Below are positions 33,166 to 44,970 of a DNA stretch of 64,000 nucleotides, piece by piece (position 1 is the first letter of the stretch; each line of letters begins with the position of its first letter). Origin of the DNA: Myotis daubentonii (lineage: Eukaryota > Chordata > Mammalia > Chiroptera > Vespertilionidae); NCBI RefSeq assembly GCF_963259705.1, contig NC_081840.1, positions 100,732,626-100,796,625 on the forward strand. Reading direction: 5' to 3'. The translations under genes were made by a program, and so were the position numbers. Under the pieces are notes generated by a model, which was not told the origin of the DNA, ran no database searches, and saw nothing but the letters and a program-made list of their open reading frames with translations.

Positions 33166-33290
33166 GTTTATCCTGTTATCCTCGCAAGTATTTTGGTTAG
33201 AATCTTATTCAACTACAGCACCCACTGAGCAAAACACTCCTCTAATGGAAATATATTCTGAACTCATCATCACACTCGTGCATCCATATA

Positions 33291-33291
<1 letters not shown>

Positions 33292-33374
<83 letters not shown>
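33292..33374. repeat. Compound (CT)n(CA)n microsatellite
   Basis: CT dinucleotides to about 33340, then CA dinucleotides to about 33374. Polypurine/polypyrimidine tract capable of unusual DNA structure. Confidence 0.92.
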
Positions 33375-33376
<2 letters not shown>

Positions 33377-34599
33377 ACAACTAACTAATAAGTACCTAAC
33401 CAGTACAAGTAAAGTTTTGCATAGGTACTGCCCAGTACCAACCGCTTTTCTTTGCAGTTTCAAAAATACCTATGTAGGCTTTGCACACCTCTCATTTTTC
33501 AACAAGAATAAACATACAAACACACAACTCCTGATATCTTTTACTTCTCTTCCTCCAAGTCAGATTCAGAACTTTCTATTATGATATTTTAAAATCTAAT
33601 AGCCTCCTCCTTTCTGTCTGCCAATTTTTCTCATATTTTCCTCCACAAATTACACAGCTCAGCAAATGTTATCTTCCTCCTCCAGGACATCCACTTAGTC
33701 AACTATATCTCTCAGTATGGTGTCCTTACTAACTATATCCAAAAAAAGTAAACAAAATCTTAAGAAAAATATAGTAAATATATCCATAATTAATAAGTTT
33801 ACAATTTAAGTCCCATATATAGGTATAGCCTATTTAGCAATTCTAATACTACGAACGATAAAATGTTAACACAGCTTCACATGAAAATGTTAACCAACTT
33901 AAAAATACCACAATTTACTAAGTCCTCCAAGCAGTTTTAAAAGTACTTGTTTAAAATTAACAATCCCTGAACAGGCCTCAGCTAAAGAAATCAATTAAGT
34001 TTAATGAGCACAACAAAAATGTTAAGAACAATTCCAGTGACAGAAATTACTCCACCAAATAATTCTGTAAAGTGTACAGTTAACAAGACATCATAGGCCA
34101 GCCATTATAAGGCACTTAAGTGTTTTTTTCTTAATGCATGATCCCTGTTTTCTAAGAATAAAAGATATATAAAGCATTTCTTTAGGCCTAAAGAAGTAAA
34201 GAAAATAAAATAATTAATATTATAAACTATTCTGGCCATAAAGAAATAGCAAAAATAGAATAGGAGAAAGGACACAGGAAATGATTGGGTAACTGGAAAG
34301 CAGCAGAGAACACAGTCAAGTGTAAACTAGTAAAGGAAACTCAAAACCAAGACTTAAATCTGAAAGAAAAATGGGAAAACAACCGAAGAAATGTTTGGGA
34401 AAGCAAGCATATTTCAATAAAAAATGACATGTGCATGAGGTATTTTAGGAATATTTGTGCCATGAAGCCTTTCTTAGTCAGAAATGCATGAGCATGACTT
34501 TTTCTTGGATACAAGAATGGAGAAAATATTCCAATTTAAAAAGGAAAAAATATGACCTTAGAATCAGCAATGAATTTTTAAATATACCCACCAAATGCA
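33375..34599. other. No recognisable feature
   Basis: AT-rich intronic sequence without recognised repeats or coding content. Confidence 0.5.
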
Positions 34600-35235
34600 T
34601 GATCCACGAAGAAAATATTAAGTAGAAATTTATTGAAATTTAAAACTTCTGATCTGTGAAAGACACTAAGGGAATGAAAACAAACCACAGGAAGAGAAAA
34701 TATTTGCAAAAGACCTCTGATGAAGGACTTGTAGCCAAAATATGCAAAGAACTCTTAAAACTCAACAAAATGAACCAAAATTTTTACATGGAAAAAGGGA
34801 TCTGAAAAAAACACATCATGAAAGAAAACATGGCAAGTAAGCACGTGAAAAAATATGAACATCATGTCATTAAGAATTTGCAAATTAAAACAAGATACCA
34901 TTGCATACCCATTAGAATGGCTAAAAAAAAAAAAAAAAACTGAAAACACCAAATGCTGGTGAGGATGTAGAGCAACAGGAACTTTTATTCATTGTTGGTA
35001 GGAATGCAAAATGGTACAGCCACTGTGGAAGACAGTTTAGCAGTTTCTTACAAAGATAAATATGGTCTTACCATACCATCACACTCCTGGGTATTTAACC
35101 AAATGTGTTGAAAACTTATTTCCACAAAGAGTCCTACAGCAAATGTTTATAGCAGCTTTATTTATAACTTCTAAAAACTAAAAGCAAACAAGATGTCCTT
35201 CAATAGGATAAAGGATTAACTGTAATGGAATATTA

Positions 35236-35829
35236 TCTAATCTAATAAAAGAGAAACATGCAAACTGACCATAACTCCACTATGCCCCGAGCCACGCCCA
35301 CCAGCTGATCAGAGCAACTATATGCAAATTAACCCAACCAAGATGGCAGCTGGCAGCCACGGAGCTGGAGCAAGCAGAAGGCTTGGAAGCCCTGGCAATG
35401 GAGGAAGCCAAGCTTCCCGCCTGCCCTGAGCCAGCTGTGGCCTCCGCTCAAGGCAACAAAGTTTCAATTATAGAAAACAAATAAATCCCAGATACCTGCT
35501 TCCAGCCAGCCTCCACTGGGAGCTTGGGTGGCTGGGATCCATGGCCGTCCTGCAAATAGCCATCAGCCCCTCACCCAGGCTGGCCATACCCTCATGGGAT
35601 GAGAGTCCCTGCTGGGGGCCGTGGCCAGCCTCTAAACAGCCATCAGCCCCTCACCCAGGCTGGCCAGGCACCCCAACGGGGACCCCACCCTGAAGGTGCT
35701 GTGGCCAGCCTGCAAACCCCCATCAGCCCCTCAACCAGGCTGGCCAGGCACCCCAGCGGGACCCCCACCCTGATCCGGGAAACACTTCAGGGCAAACCAG
35801 CCGGCCCCCACCCATGCAACAGGCCTATA
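35236..35829 (+). mobile_element. Helitron with damaged 3' terminus
   Basis: Starts TCTAATCTAATAAAAGAG and carries three near-repeats of the GGCCAGCCT..CATCAGCCCCTCACCCAGGCTGG block. Its expected terminal hairpin is lost (ACCCATGCAACAGGCCTATAT), so the 3' end is deleted. Confidence 0.75.
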
Positions 35830-35830
35830 T

Positions 35831-36294
35831 TCTATATAATAAAAGGGTAATATGCAAAATGACCCTAACAGCAGAATGACTTGGAATGACTGGTCACTAT
35901 GACACACACTGACCACCAAGGGGCAGATGCTCAAGGAAGGAGCTGCCCCCTGGTGGTCAGTGCACTCCCACAGGGGGAGCTCTGCTCACCCACAAGCCAG
36001 GCTGACTGCTGCCAGTACAGCAGTGATGGTTTGAGCCATCCCTGCCTCTACAGCAGCGCTAAGGATGTCCGACTGCAGCTTAGGCCTGCTCCCTGCTGGC
36101 AAGTGGACATCCCCCGAGGGCTCCCGAACTGCCAGAGGGATGTCTGACTGCCAGCTTAGGCCCCATTCCCCAGGGAGTGGGCCTAAGCCAGCAGGTGGTC
36201 ATCCCCTGAGGGGTCCCAGACTGCGAGATGGCAAAGGCCAGGCTGAGGGACACCCCCCCCCAAGTGCACAAATTTTTGTGCACCAGTCCTCTAG
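35831..36294 (+). mobile_element. Non-autonomous Helitron
   Basis: TC start TCTATATAATAAAAGGG and a GC-rich body. The end has the hairpin GTGCACAAATTTTTGTGCAC, then CTAG at 36291-36294. It follows the previous Helitron directly in the same orientation. Confidence 0.88.
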
Positions 36295-36779
36295 TTCAGT
36301 GATAAAAAGGAATGAGCTATCAAGTCAAGAATAAACACAAATAAAGCTTAGATATATTTTGCTAAGTGAAAGAAGTCAGTTTGAAAGAGCCATATACAGA
36401 ATGATTTCAATTATATGGCATTCTGCGAAAGTCAAAACTATAGAGACAGTGATTACTGGGAGTGGGAGGAGAAGAGGGAGTCTTTCATACCCACTAATCA
36501 TTACAACACAAAGTCTGAACTTCAATGTATGCAAAATTTTTAAAAACTGTTACGAGGTCAGGGGAATCCCAGGATGGAATGTAGATGTGACATGCTAGTC
36601 TAGCAGGATTACAAATATATGGATCGATCTCACTGAAGGGGAGGAAGGGAAAGATGCTGACCTAATTAATATAGGAAATAAGTGGGGTGTATAAGAATAT
36701 AGGCAAAGGGACTGCTAATAAGTATGTGTTGTAGTAAATAAAAACTACAAATGAGTGTAAATTAAAAATTCTGATACTG

Positions 36780-37018
36780 GCCCTTGCTGGTTTGGCTCAG
36801 TGGATAGAGCACCGGCCTGTGGACTGAAGGGTCCTGGGTTCAATTCTGGTCAAGGGCACATGCCCAGGTTGTGGGCTCAATCCCCAGTGGGGGGCATACA
36901 GGAGGCAGTCAATGATTCTCTCTCATCACTGATGTTTCTATCTCCCTCTCCCTCTCCCTTCCTCCCTGAAATCATTAAAAATATATTTTAAAAAACAAAA
37001 CAAAAAATAACTAAAAAG
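36780..37018 (+). mobile_element. Ves SINE
   Basis: tRNA head (GGTTTGGCTCAGTGGATAG; GGTTCAATTCTGG) and CTCTCCCTTCC tail. Duplication AAATTCTGATACTG at 36766-36779 and 37019-37032. Confidence 0.92.
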
Positions 37019-37379
37019 AAATTCTGATACTGCTATACATATATGCTGGAGCTGAATAATTAAGTAAATGGAATGTGGGTAGTAAGAACCAGATTTCTCA
37101 ATGTTGGAGTAGAAATTTATAGACAAGCAAGGGGAGAAGGCTAGAGTAATCTATGTGGTAATGGATTAGACTTGGAGACACCAGTATGAAATCAATGAGC
37201 CCATTTTTAGTTTACCATAGATACAGGTGATTACATTATAAAAATTACAGAAACGTGTCTATGAGATAGTTCAATAAGCCAGGACATGTGGAATAGGGAA
37301 ACTGAGACAGATAGCTCAACTAAGTGGCAGAGCAATTTACAGCAGATACAGAAAGTCACCTCCCTAGAAATAACATCTA

Positions 37380-37945
37380 GGCCTCAACTGTATCAGCTAC
37401 AGACCCAGAAAAGCAACAAAATAGAGAGTGACACCAGGACCAGCTGCAATGACTAAGGACCCCTTGCCTAACACTGACCAATAGGTGGAGATCAGGGCCC
37501 TAGAGAAGCACACCTAGAAAACTGATGAATATTCTGCTGAAACCCTCCCTTGAGACTGACCCTAAGATTCCCACCTGCAAGAAAGAGATTAAAGCCTCAA
37601 GACAAAGGACTCAGTACTCGCTCTCTTTGGGAAGCAGCCCATACCATTCCCTTTCCCCTCTCCCCCACAGGCATCTTCTAAACTCTAATGGACCCCCCCA
37701 TGAGACTTACAACCAGTAGAGCAATGGATAGCAGCAGGCCCACCTCTGAAGCTGTTCCCAAAGCCCCCTTTTCTCTGACTTCTCAAGAGCTAGGGCAACC
37801 CAGCCTCAGCTCTCCTATTGCTTCTTCTCTAGGGAAGCCCTTTCTTGTTTTACTGTCCCCAGCTTTAATAAACATTCCCTCATAGTCACCTGGACTCGTG
37901 TTGTGAAATTTTTCCTGCACGAAGTCAAGAATCCACATACTACCA
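37380..37945 (+). repeat. ERV1-like LTR, probable solo
   Basis: Pyrimidine-rich U3/R with CTTTAATAAACATTCCC (poly(A) signal at about 37867) followed by a U5-like TGGACTCGTGTTGTG .. TTTTTCCTGC text, as in class I LTRs. No target duplication located; ends are approximate. Confidence 0.5.
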
Positions 37946-38281
37946 GTCGGCCCTAGGCAGATCCACCAAAGGCTAGGTCCTCTTTCCAGCAACATCTCTT
38001 AGTACACATGTTTCCTTGCTGTCTGTAAAAATGACAGCCTAGAGGCAGCAAGCACACATAGCACCCAGATTTGGCTTCTAATACCATTCTCCAAATAAAG
38101 GAACCAAGGCTCTTTGGTGAAATGGCTGATTCTAGTACTGGGGAATGAAATATACAAGATGAGCCTGGAGTTATCTTGTAGTGCCATATTGAACCTTCAA
38201 ACTCCCCCATTTGGATTTTAAGTACTTGATTTAAATGCTTCTTATTATTAGACAACTGTCTTCTTAACTTTACCTCAAATT
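37946..38281. other. No recognisable feature
   Basis: Short frames on the minus strand but no recognisable domain; probably old LTR/intron sequence. Confidence 0.4.
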
Positions 38282-38297
38282 AAAAGTGATATGCACA

Positions 38298-40396
38298 AGA
38301 GAACCAAGATGGTGGCATAAAGTATAAACCTGTACGTGCTGCCCCCCACAACAACATTAAAACTACAACTATAAGACAAAACAGCTATCATCCAGAACCA
38401 CGGGAAAGCTGGCCGAGTGGAAGTTCTACAACTAGAAGGAAAGAAAAAAGTGCACTGAGACCGGGTAGGAGGTGCAGAGGCGCCAAGAACAGAGGTACAG
38501 AGACGCGCGAACCAGGCTGCACCTGGGTGTGCAGTTTTTTTCAATTGGAAGGGAATACCAGCTCTCGAACCCACTGAACTCATTTACGGTGAGACGCTGA
38601 GGTCCCAGGCTCCTACGGGGAGAAACGGGACTGTCTTGCAGTGGTCAGAAAGCGAAGGTGACTTTCTCACAGAGCTGCTCACAGGGATCATTGTTGCTGT
38701 GGGGTTGGGGGACTCGGGGACACAGAGATGCGAGTCCCAGAGACAGCTGACAATAGCCATTGCTGTTTGCTCCACCCTGGTGATTCTCCGAGACCCCCCA
38801 CCCCAATTAATTTACATCTCCTCCCAAGCTGTGCGCAGCAGCGCAAAGGAATCACCTGTGCTTTTGCAGCCTAACCTAACAAACTGCAGCTGGGTTAGAG
38901 AGCTCCAAAAACTTCCAAACCCCAAACAAAGAGGAGAAATCTGCTGATATCACTGTAGCTCCTGCTGTGGGTGGACTCACAGTGGTTGACTTGGAAATCC
39001 GGGAGCCAGGGTACCCCTGGTCAGATACCAGATTTCAACTCCTCACATCCATAAGGGACACACTCAAGAAGCAAACTCAGTGAGCACCAAAGCCCCACTG
39101 AAGCAAGTCCTACCCCATAAGGGTGCTCCAACACAGCAGTTCTTCCATTGTAGACACAGCGGGTCCTCGCAGTCAGCCAAAAATGCGGAGACAAAGAAAC
39201 ATGTCACAAATGAAAGAAATGGAGGAAAGCAAACTAATGGAGGACATAGAGTTCAAAACCACGGTTATAAGGTTACTCAAGAATCGTCTACGAACCTCTG
39301 AGGAACTTAGTGAGACCTTCGAGGATCTTAATGAGAATGCCAAAAAAATGGAAAAGGACCAGTCAGAAATTAAACATACACTGACTGAAATAAAGAATAT
39401 TATACAGAGATCCAACAGCAGACGAGAGGATCCCAAGAATCAAGTCAAAGATCTGAAATAAAAAGAAGCAAAAAACATCTATCCGGAAAAGCAAAACGAA
39501 AAAAGAATCCAAAAATATGAAGATAGTGTAAGGAGCCTCTGGGACAACTTCAAATGTACCAACATCTGAATTATTGGGGTGCCAGAAGAAGAGAGAGAGC
39601 AAGATACTGAAAGCCTATTAGAAGAAATCATGACAGAAAACTTCCCCTACCTGATGAAAGAAATAGACTTACAAGTCCAGGAAGTGCAGAGAACCCCAAA
39701 CAAAAGGAATCCAAAGAGGACCACACCAAGACACATCATAATTAAAATGCCAAGGGCTAAAGACAAAGAGAGACTCTTAAAAGCAGCAAGAGAAAAACAG
39801 TTACCTACAAGGGAGTACCCATACGACTGTCAGCTGATTTCTCAACAGAAACCATGAAGGCCAGAAGGGAGTGGCAAGAAATATTCAAAGTGATGAATAG
39901 CAAGAACCTACAACCAAGATTACTCTACCCAGCAAAGCTATCATGTAGAATTGAAGGTCAGATAAAGAGCTTCTCAGACAAGAAAAAGCTAGGGGAGTTC
40001 ATCACCACCAAATCAGGGTTATATGAAATGCTGAAGGATATTCTTTAAGAAGAGGAAGAAGAAGAAGAAAAAGGTAAAGATAAAAATTATGAACAATAGA
40101 GTGACAACAAATAAATATTTATCAACAAGTGAACCTAAAAATTAAGTCAGAATAAACTGGTGAATATAATAGAAGCAGGGGCATAGAAAGGGAGTGGACT
40201 AATAATTCTTGGGGGGAAGGAGGTGTAGGGGGTGCAGGAAGAGACTGGACAAAAATCTTACACCTATGGATGAGGATAGTGGCGGGGGTAAGGGCATGGG
40301 GTGGGGTGGGAACCAGGTGGAGGGGAGCTATGGGGGGAAAAAAGAGGAACATCTGTAATAATCTGAACAATAAAGATTTATTAATTTAAAAAAAAT
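38298..40396 (+). mobile_element. Full-length HAL1, ORF1 broken
   Basis: ORF1-only LINE with 5' end AGAGAACCAAGATGGTGGC, 5' UTR of about 885 bp, ORF1 from 39183, and a 3' UTR ending with AATAAAGA and an A-rich tail. ORF1 has an in-frame stop at about 39459 and later frame changes (continuing at 39579 and 39854), so it is inactive. 16-bp duplication AAAAGTGATATGCACA at 38282-38297 and 40397-40412. Confidence 0.92.
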
Positions 40397-40412
40397 AAAA
40401 GTGATATGCACA

Positions 40413-41239
40413 TTTAATATTCTGATTAATATTTCTTACATAATGTTGTCCCATGTTAAATAATTTAAATAAATTCACATTTCTTTTGTTCTTTACTTAT
40501 AAATACCACATTTATGGAGAATTACAGTGCCTGTTTTTTCTCACTTAAACTCAAATTACAATTATTTAAGAGGTATTAGGGTTCTTCATTATCAATGTCT
40601 GTTAAATCTTCAAAATCATTCTAAAAATAATCTCTTAAACATGACCCAGTTAATATATAACATAGCAGAAAGTGAAAAACCTATTGTATTCAAAAAATTT
40701 TTCACAAACTCAGTACTTTAATAAAGAGCCCTGATCAAGCTCCCTTTCAGACCCAAAAACAGTAAAGATTAATCAGGGTTTTAATCCCTTAAGAGCCACT
40801 TGCACACACTAAGAGTTTTAATATGATGATGTAGGATACCAAGAAAAAAAACAACTTAAAATCAGTAAAAAGTCTAAGGAACAAAAATAATTCTTTTCTT
40901 GAGCAAAAAGGTTAACTTCCTTTTCCTTAAGACTCTATTTCATCAAAAACTACCACCTATGGAAAATAGCTTCACAATAACCTTTAAAACCACCCTTTTA
41001 TGATGATCATTCTGCTTCTACACTTTTTTTTTTTTTTTAGTTTTCTCTTTACTTCTTTCTAAATGCACTCCAATCAATGGATTTTTCCTTCCAAACCCTC
41101 AACACCTAAGTCCCATATTTCAATTTTTTAATAAGAACTTTCTAAAAATAATCAGTTTTTAAAAGCAGAGAAAAATTAACTTCTTTTACAGTTCATATAA
41201 TTTTTTTCCTGCATCTCACCCATCCCCACCCCCTTGTGG
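40413..41239. other. No recognisable feature
   Basis: AT-rich intron sequence; nothing assignable. Confidence 0.5.
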
Positions 41240-41580
41240 TAACAACACCTGTTCATTGCTGGTGGGAATGTAAACAGTATAGCCACTGGGAAATCAGCAT
41301 CGAATTTTTTTCAAAACATTAGAGATAAAATTACCATATGATCCAGCAATTCCACTACTGGATATACATCCAAAAGAATTGAAAGCAGGGACTTGAACAG
41401 ATATATGAACACCCATGTTCATAGCAATATTACTCACAATAGCCAAAAAGGTGGAAGCAAATCTAATGTCCATAGGTGGATGGATAGCTTTAAAAAAAAA
41501 AAAAAAGTGGTATATACAGACAATGAAATATTACAGGCATATATTACCACAATAAAGAGTCACTGGAGAATACCATTTAA
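41240..41580 (+). mobile_element. Ancient L1 3' fragment
   Basis: L1 ORF2 C-terminal text (TGCTGGTGGGAATGTAAAC; CCAGCAATTCCACTACTGG) without an open frame. Confidence 0.75.
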
Positions 41581-41663
41581 ATCACCTTATCCTTGTCTAC
41601 CCATAACCTAGAAGTCACTAAAATCTTCACAAAGCTTTTACAGATCCTCCATCAATGTAAATA

Positions 41664-41770
41664 CAGGGTGGGGTAAAAGTGGGTTTACAGTTGTGAATAC
41701 ACAAAACACAGTTTATTCGTGTATTCTTATTTTATTATTGTGTTATTTTCCATATGAACAATTGTATTAA
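41664..41770. mobile_element. Mariner-type MITE, one end missing
   Basis: Left end TACAGGGTGGGGTAAAAGTG and the AT-rich core shared with 12296-12398; the right terminal repeat is replaced by unrelated sequence. Confidence 0.7.
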
Positions 41771-41895
41771 AAAGCAAATAAACATTCAAACTTCTGGAAA
41801 ACTGTAAAGCAGCTTGTATGTAGCAAACAAATAATGAACTACACTACCGATCCCTCCAAGCTTTCTGTCCTCTACTGGAAAAAAAAAAAAACACT

Positions 41896-42112
41896 TGCCA
41901 GGCTGGCTTGCCTCAGTGGTTGAGCACTGACCTATGAATCAGGAGGTCACAGTTCAATTCCCAGTCAGGGCACATGCCAGGGTTGCAGGGTCAATCCCTG
42001 CGTGTGCAGGAGGCAGCCAATCAATGGTTCTCTCCCATCATTAATGTTTCTATCTCTCTCTCCCTCTCCCTGTCCCCTCCTCTGTGAAATCAATAAAAAT
42101 ATATTTAAAAAA
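41896..42112 (+). mobile_element. Ves-type SINE
   Basis: Head GCCTCAGTGGTTGAGC, GGTCACAGTTCAATTCCC, CTCTCTCCCTCTCCC tail, A-rich end. Older variant. Confidence 0.85.
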
Positions 42113-42267
42113 AGAAAAACACTCCATGATTCTTAATTTTTATCCAAGTTTAAATTGTTTTATAAAACATTAAAAACCCAATAATGCAAACTAAAACCAA
42201 AATAAGATATAACTACAAACCAACTACAATACATAAAGTTATTTTTTTAAGAAGACAATACAACTTG

Positions 42268-42405
42268 GCCAACCTGGCTCAGTGGCTGAGCGTCGTCAAC
42301 CTGTGTGCCGGGGATTGCGATTCTTTTTCTGGTCGGGCCCATGCCCAGGTTGTGGCCTTCCCCAGTGTGGGGTGTGCAGGAGGCAGCCAATCTGTGCTGA
42401 CAAGA
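42268..42405 (+). mobile_element. SINE fragment, 3' truncated
   Basis: tRNA-like head (GGCTCAGTGGCTGAGCGTC) and box-B-like text, stopping before the CT-rich tail. Confidence 0.65.
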
Positions 42406-43221
42406 ATACCAACAACTGGAACACTCAAACAGTGCTAATGGGGATGCTAAATGGTACAGCCAGCTCTGCGGTTTCTAATAAACATATTTTCTTTAGACTA
42501 TATTCTGGGCCATAAAACAAATTTCAATAAATTTAAAAGAACTGAAATCATACAAAGTGTTTTCTCTGACAATTAAATTATAAATTAATAAAAAGATATC
42601 TTAAAACCCCCACATTTGTTGTTAGAATCTAAACAACACTTTCTGAGTAACTCGGCAGTCAAAGCAGAAATCAAACAGGAAATCTGAACTGAATGAAAAC
42701 GAAAAAAATGACATTTCAAAATTTGTGAGATGTAGCTAAAGTAGTAATTAGAACATTTTATAGCACTAAATGCCCATATTAGGAAAGAAGAAAGGTCTCA
42801 AATCAACGACATAAGCTTCTACTCTAAGAAACTAAATGAAAAAGAGCAAAATAAACCCAAAGAAAGCAGAAGGGACATGCTAAACATCAGAGCAGAAATC
42901 AATAAAAAGCAGTAAAATGTTAGAGGAAATCAATAAAACCAGAAGCTGAGTCTTTGAGAACATCAGTAATACTGATAATCTGGCCAAATTGATCAAGAAC
43001 AAATGAGAAAAACACAAATTACCAATATCAGGAATAAGATAAGAGACATACTAGAGATTCTAAAGACCTCAAAAGAAAGATAAGATTATGAACTTTATGC
43101 CAATAAATTCAACAACTTAGATAAACTGGACAAATTTCTTGAAAGACAAATTACCAAAGTTTGCTTAAGAAGAAAGAGATAATCCAAAGAGCCCTGTATC
43201 TATTAAAAATATTGACTGTCT

Positions 43222-43440
43222 TACCCTAGCCAGTTTGACTAAGTGCATAGCCCGAGGACTGAAGAGTCTCAGATTCAATTCCTCAGTTTCAGGCTTGATC
43301 CCCAGCCCAGGCCGGCCAGTGCGGGAGGCAACTAATCAATGTGTCTCTCTCACATTGATGTTTCTCTTTCTCTGACTCCCCTTGTTCCTTCCAATCTCTC
43401 TAAAAATCAATGGAAAAATATCCTTGGATGAGGATTCACA
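43222..43440 (+). mobile_element. Ves-type SINE variant
   Basis: Diverged head (CCAGTTTGACTAAGTGC) and CCTTCCAATCTCTCTAAAAATCAATGG-like tail ending in a GATGAGGATTCAC block, as at 58380-58400. Confidence 0.75.
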
Positions 43441-43463
43441 AAAGAAAATAAACATTGAATGTC

Positions 43464-43990
43464 TTTTTTTTTTTAAGTTTTTAATGAAGGTTGAATATAG
43501 GATTACTTTAGTCCTGCATTTCTCAATTGTGTCTTCCTTGTATTTGCCCTTTTCCTTTCCTACTTGGTGAGATTTGGCTTTCCGTTCAAGGATCTTTGTG
43601 AAGTCTTTGACCAGCTTTAGTCTAGTGATAAACACCTTGCTGGGGTAAATGCCCACATGAACAGTTGTCCCGTTAGCTTTTTCCTGCTGCACTCGTTTAA
43701 TGAAGATGACATATTTCATTCTCTAGACCTGGACTACTTTGCCAATTTGCTGCCCTTTGTAATGTCCTTGAACAAACTGAACTTCATCATCCTTTCGGAT
43801 GGGCATGGATTGAACACTGTAGTACTTCTCCCTCAGTTCTTCGGAAAGAAAACACATAATCTTCCTGCAAATGTGGGAAGGTGCACTGAAATTACTTTTA
43901 CAGTTCTTGATCCAGTCAGAAGTCACAAAGAGACTGAACTTCATTTCGACCATTGACGCTTCTACGTTGGCTGCAAAAGGCTTGAATCTG
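43464..43990 (-). pseudogene. RPL26: Processed RPL26 pseudogene
   Basis: Minus-strand intronless copy of ribosomal protein L26, a 60S subunit protein. Start codon at 43944; recognisable text includes [35 protein letters not shown]-like [22 protein letters not shown] and [12 protein letters not shown] stop replaces the codon after VVQV at about 43722, and the reading frame is changed near the C-terminus, removing the normal stop. A T-run at 43464-43474 is the poly(A) tail on the other strand. Non-functional; inserted into the old L1. Confidence 0.93.
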
Positions 43991-44616
43991 TCTTTTAAAA
44001 TCTTCCAACAAAGAAAACTCCTGGCCCAGATGTCTTCACTAGTGATTTTACCAAAAATGTAAGGGAAAAAAATGTAAACTCTGTACAAACTTCTCAAAGA
44101 AAACTGAAAGAGGGAAAGCATCCCAACTCATTCTATGAGATCAGCATTACCGTCATGTCAAAACCAAAGACCTTGTAAGAAAAAACTATAGCTCATTATC
44201 CCTCATGAACACATATCTCCAACAAACTCATATCTAGAATATATAAAGAATTGTACAAAGTGAATAACACAAATAACCCAACAAAAATGGCAAAAGATAT
44301 AAACAGACACTTATCCAAAGAAGATAGACAGATGGTAAATAAGCCCATAAAAAGGTGCCCAAAATCTTTAGTCATTAGGAAAATGCAAATCAAAACCACA
44401 AAGAATACATACTATTAGAATGGCTAAAATTTAAAAGACTGATCATACCAGTGGTTTTGAGAATGTGGAGCAACTAGAACTTACCCACTGCTGGTAGAGA
44501 TGTAAAATAGTAAAAGCACTTTGGAAAAATGTTTAACATTTATCTACTATATGATCCAGGGATTCTACTCCTAGCTATTTACCCAAAAGAAATGATAACA
44601 CAAAGATCTGTATGTG

Positions 44617-44826
44617 GCCGCAACCGGTTTGGCTCAGTGGATAGAGCGTCGGCCTGCGGACTAAAAGGTCCCAGGTTCGATTCCGGTCAAGGGCAGGCAC
44701 ATCCCCAGTAGGTGGTGTGCAGGAGGCAGCTGATCGATGTTTCTTTCTCATCGATGTTTCTAACTCTCTATCCCTCTCCCTTCCTCTCTGTAAAAAAACA
44801 ATAAAATATATTTTTTTAAAAAAAAA
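44617..44826 (+). mobile_element. Ves SINE with short deletion
   Basis: Canonical head but lacks the ATGTACCTTGGTT segment. Imperfect duplication AAAGATCTGTATGTG / AAAGAGCTATATGTG at about 44602-44616 and 44825-44839. Confidence 0.9.
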
Positions 44827-44863
44827 AGAGCTATATGTGAATGTTCACAACAGCTTTATTTAC

Positions 44864-44970
44864 TAGAAGCCCAGCGCACACAGCCCAGCCCACCCGCACG
44901 TGCAGCCCCACGCTCCCGCACTGGTCTTGGTTGTTACAGCTTTAGGGCCACTGGATTTTTGTAATATAGA
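44864..44970 (-). mobile_element. Helitron end fragment
   Basis: Starts CTAGAAGCCCAGCGCAC and stops where the next Helitron begins; appears to be a remnant terminus, not a whole element. Confidence 0.5.

Larger units (their letters stand above)
34600..36779 (+). mobile_element. Ancient L1 3' end, split by two Helitrons
   Basis: Old L1 ORF2 C-terminal and 3' region in two pieces (about 34600-35235 and 36295-36600, perhaps to 36779), with features such as GGAATGCAAAATGGTACAGCC and the later GCTAAGTGAAAGAAGTCAG. No open frame. Confidence 0.7.

Noticed and set aside
43464..43990. Functional RPL26 gene
   Set aside because: It is intronless with a poly(A) tail, an in-frame stop and a C-terminal frame change.
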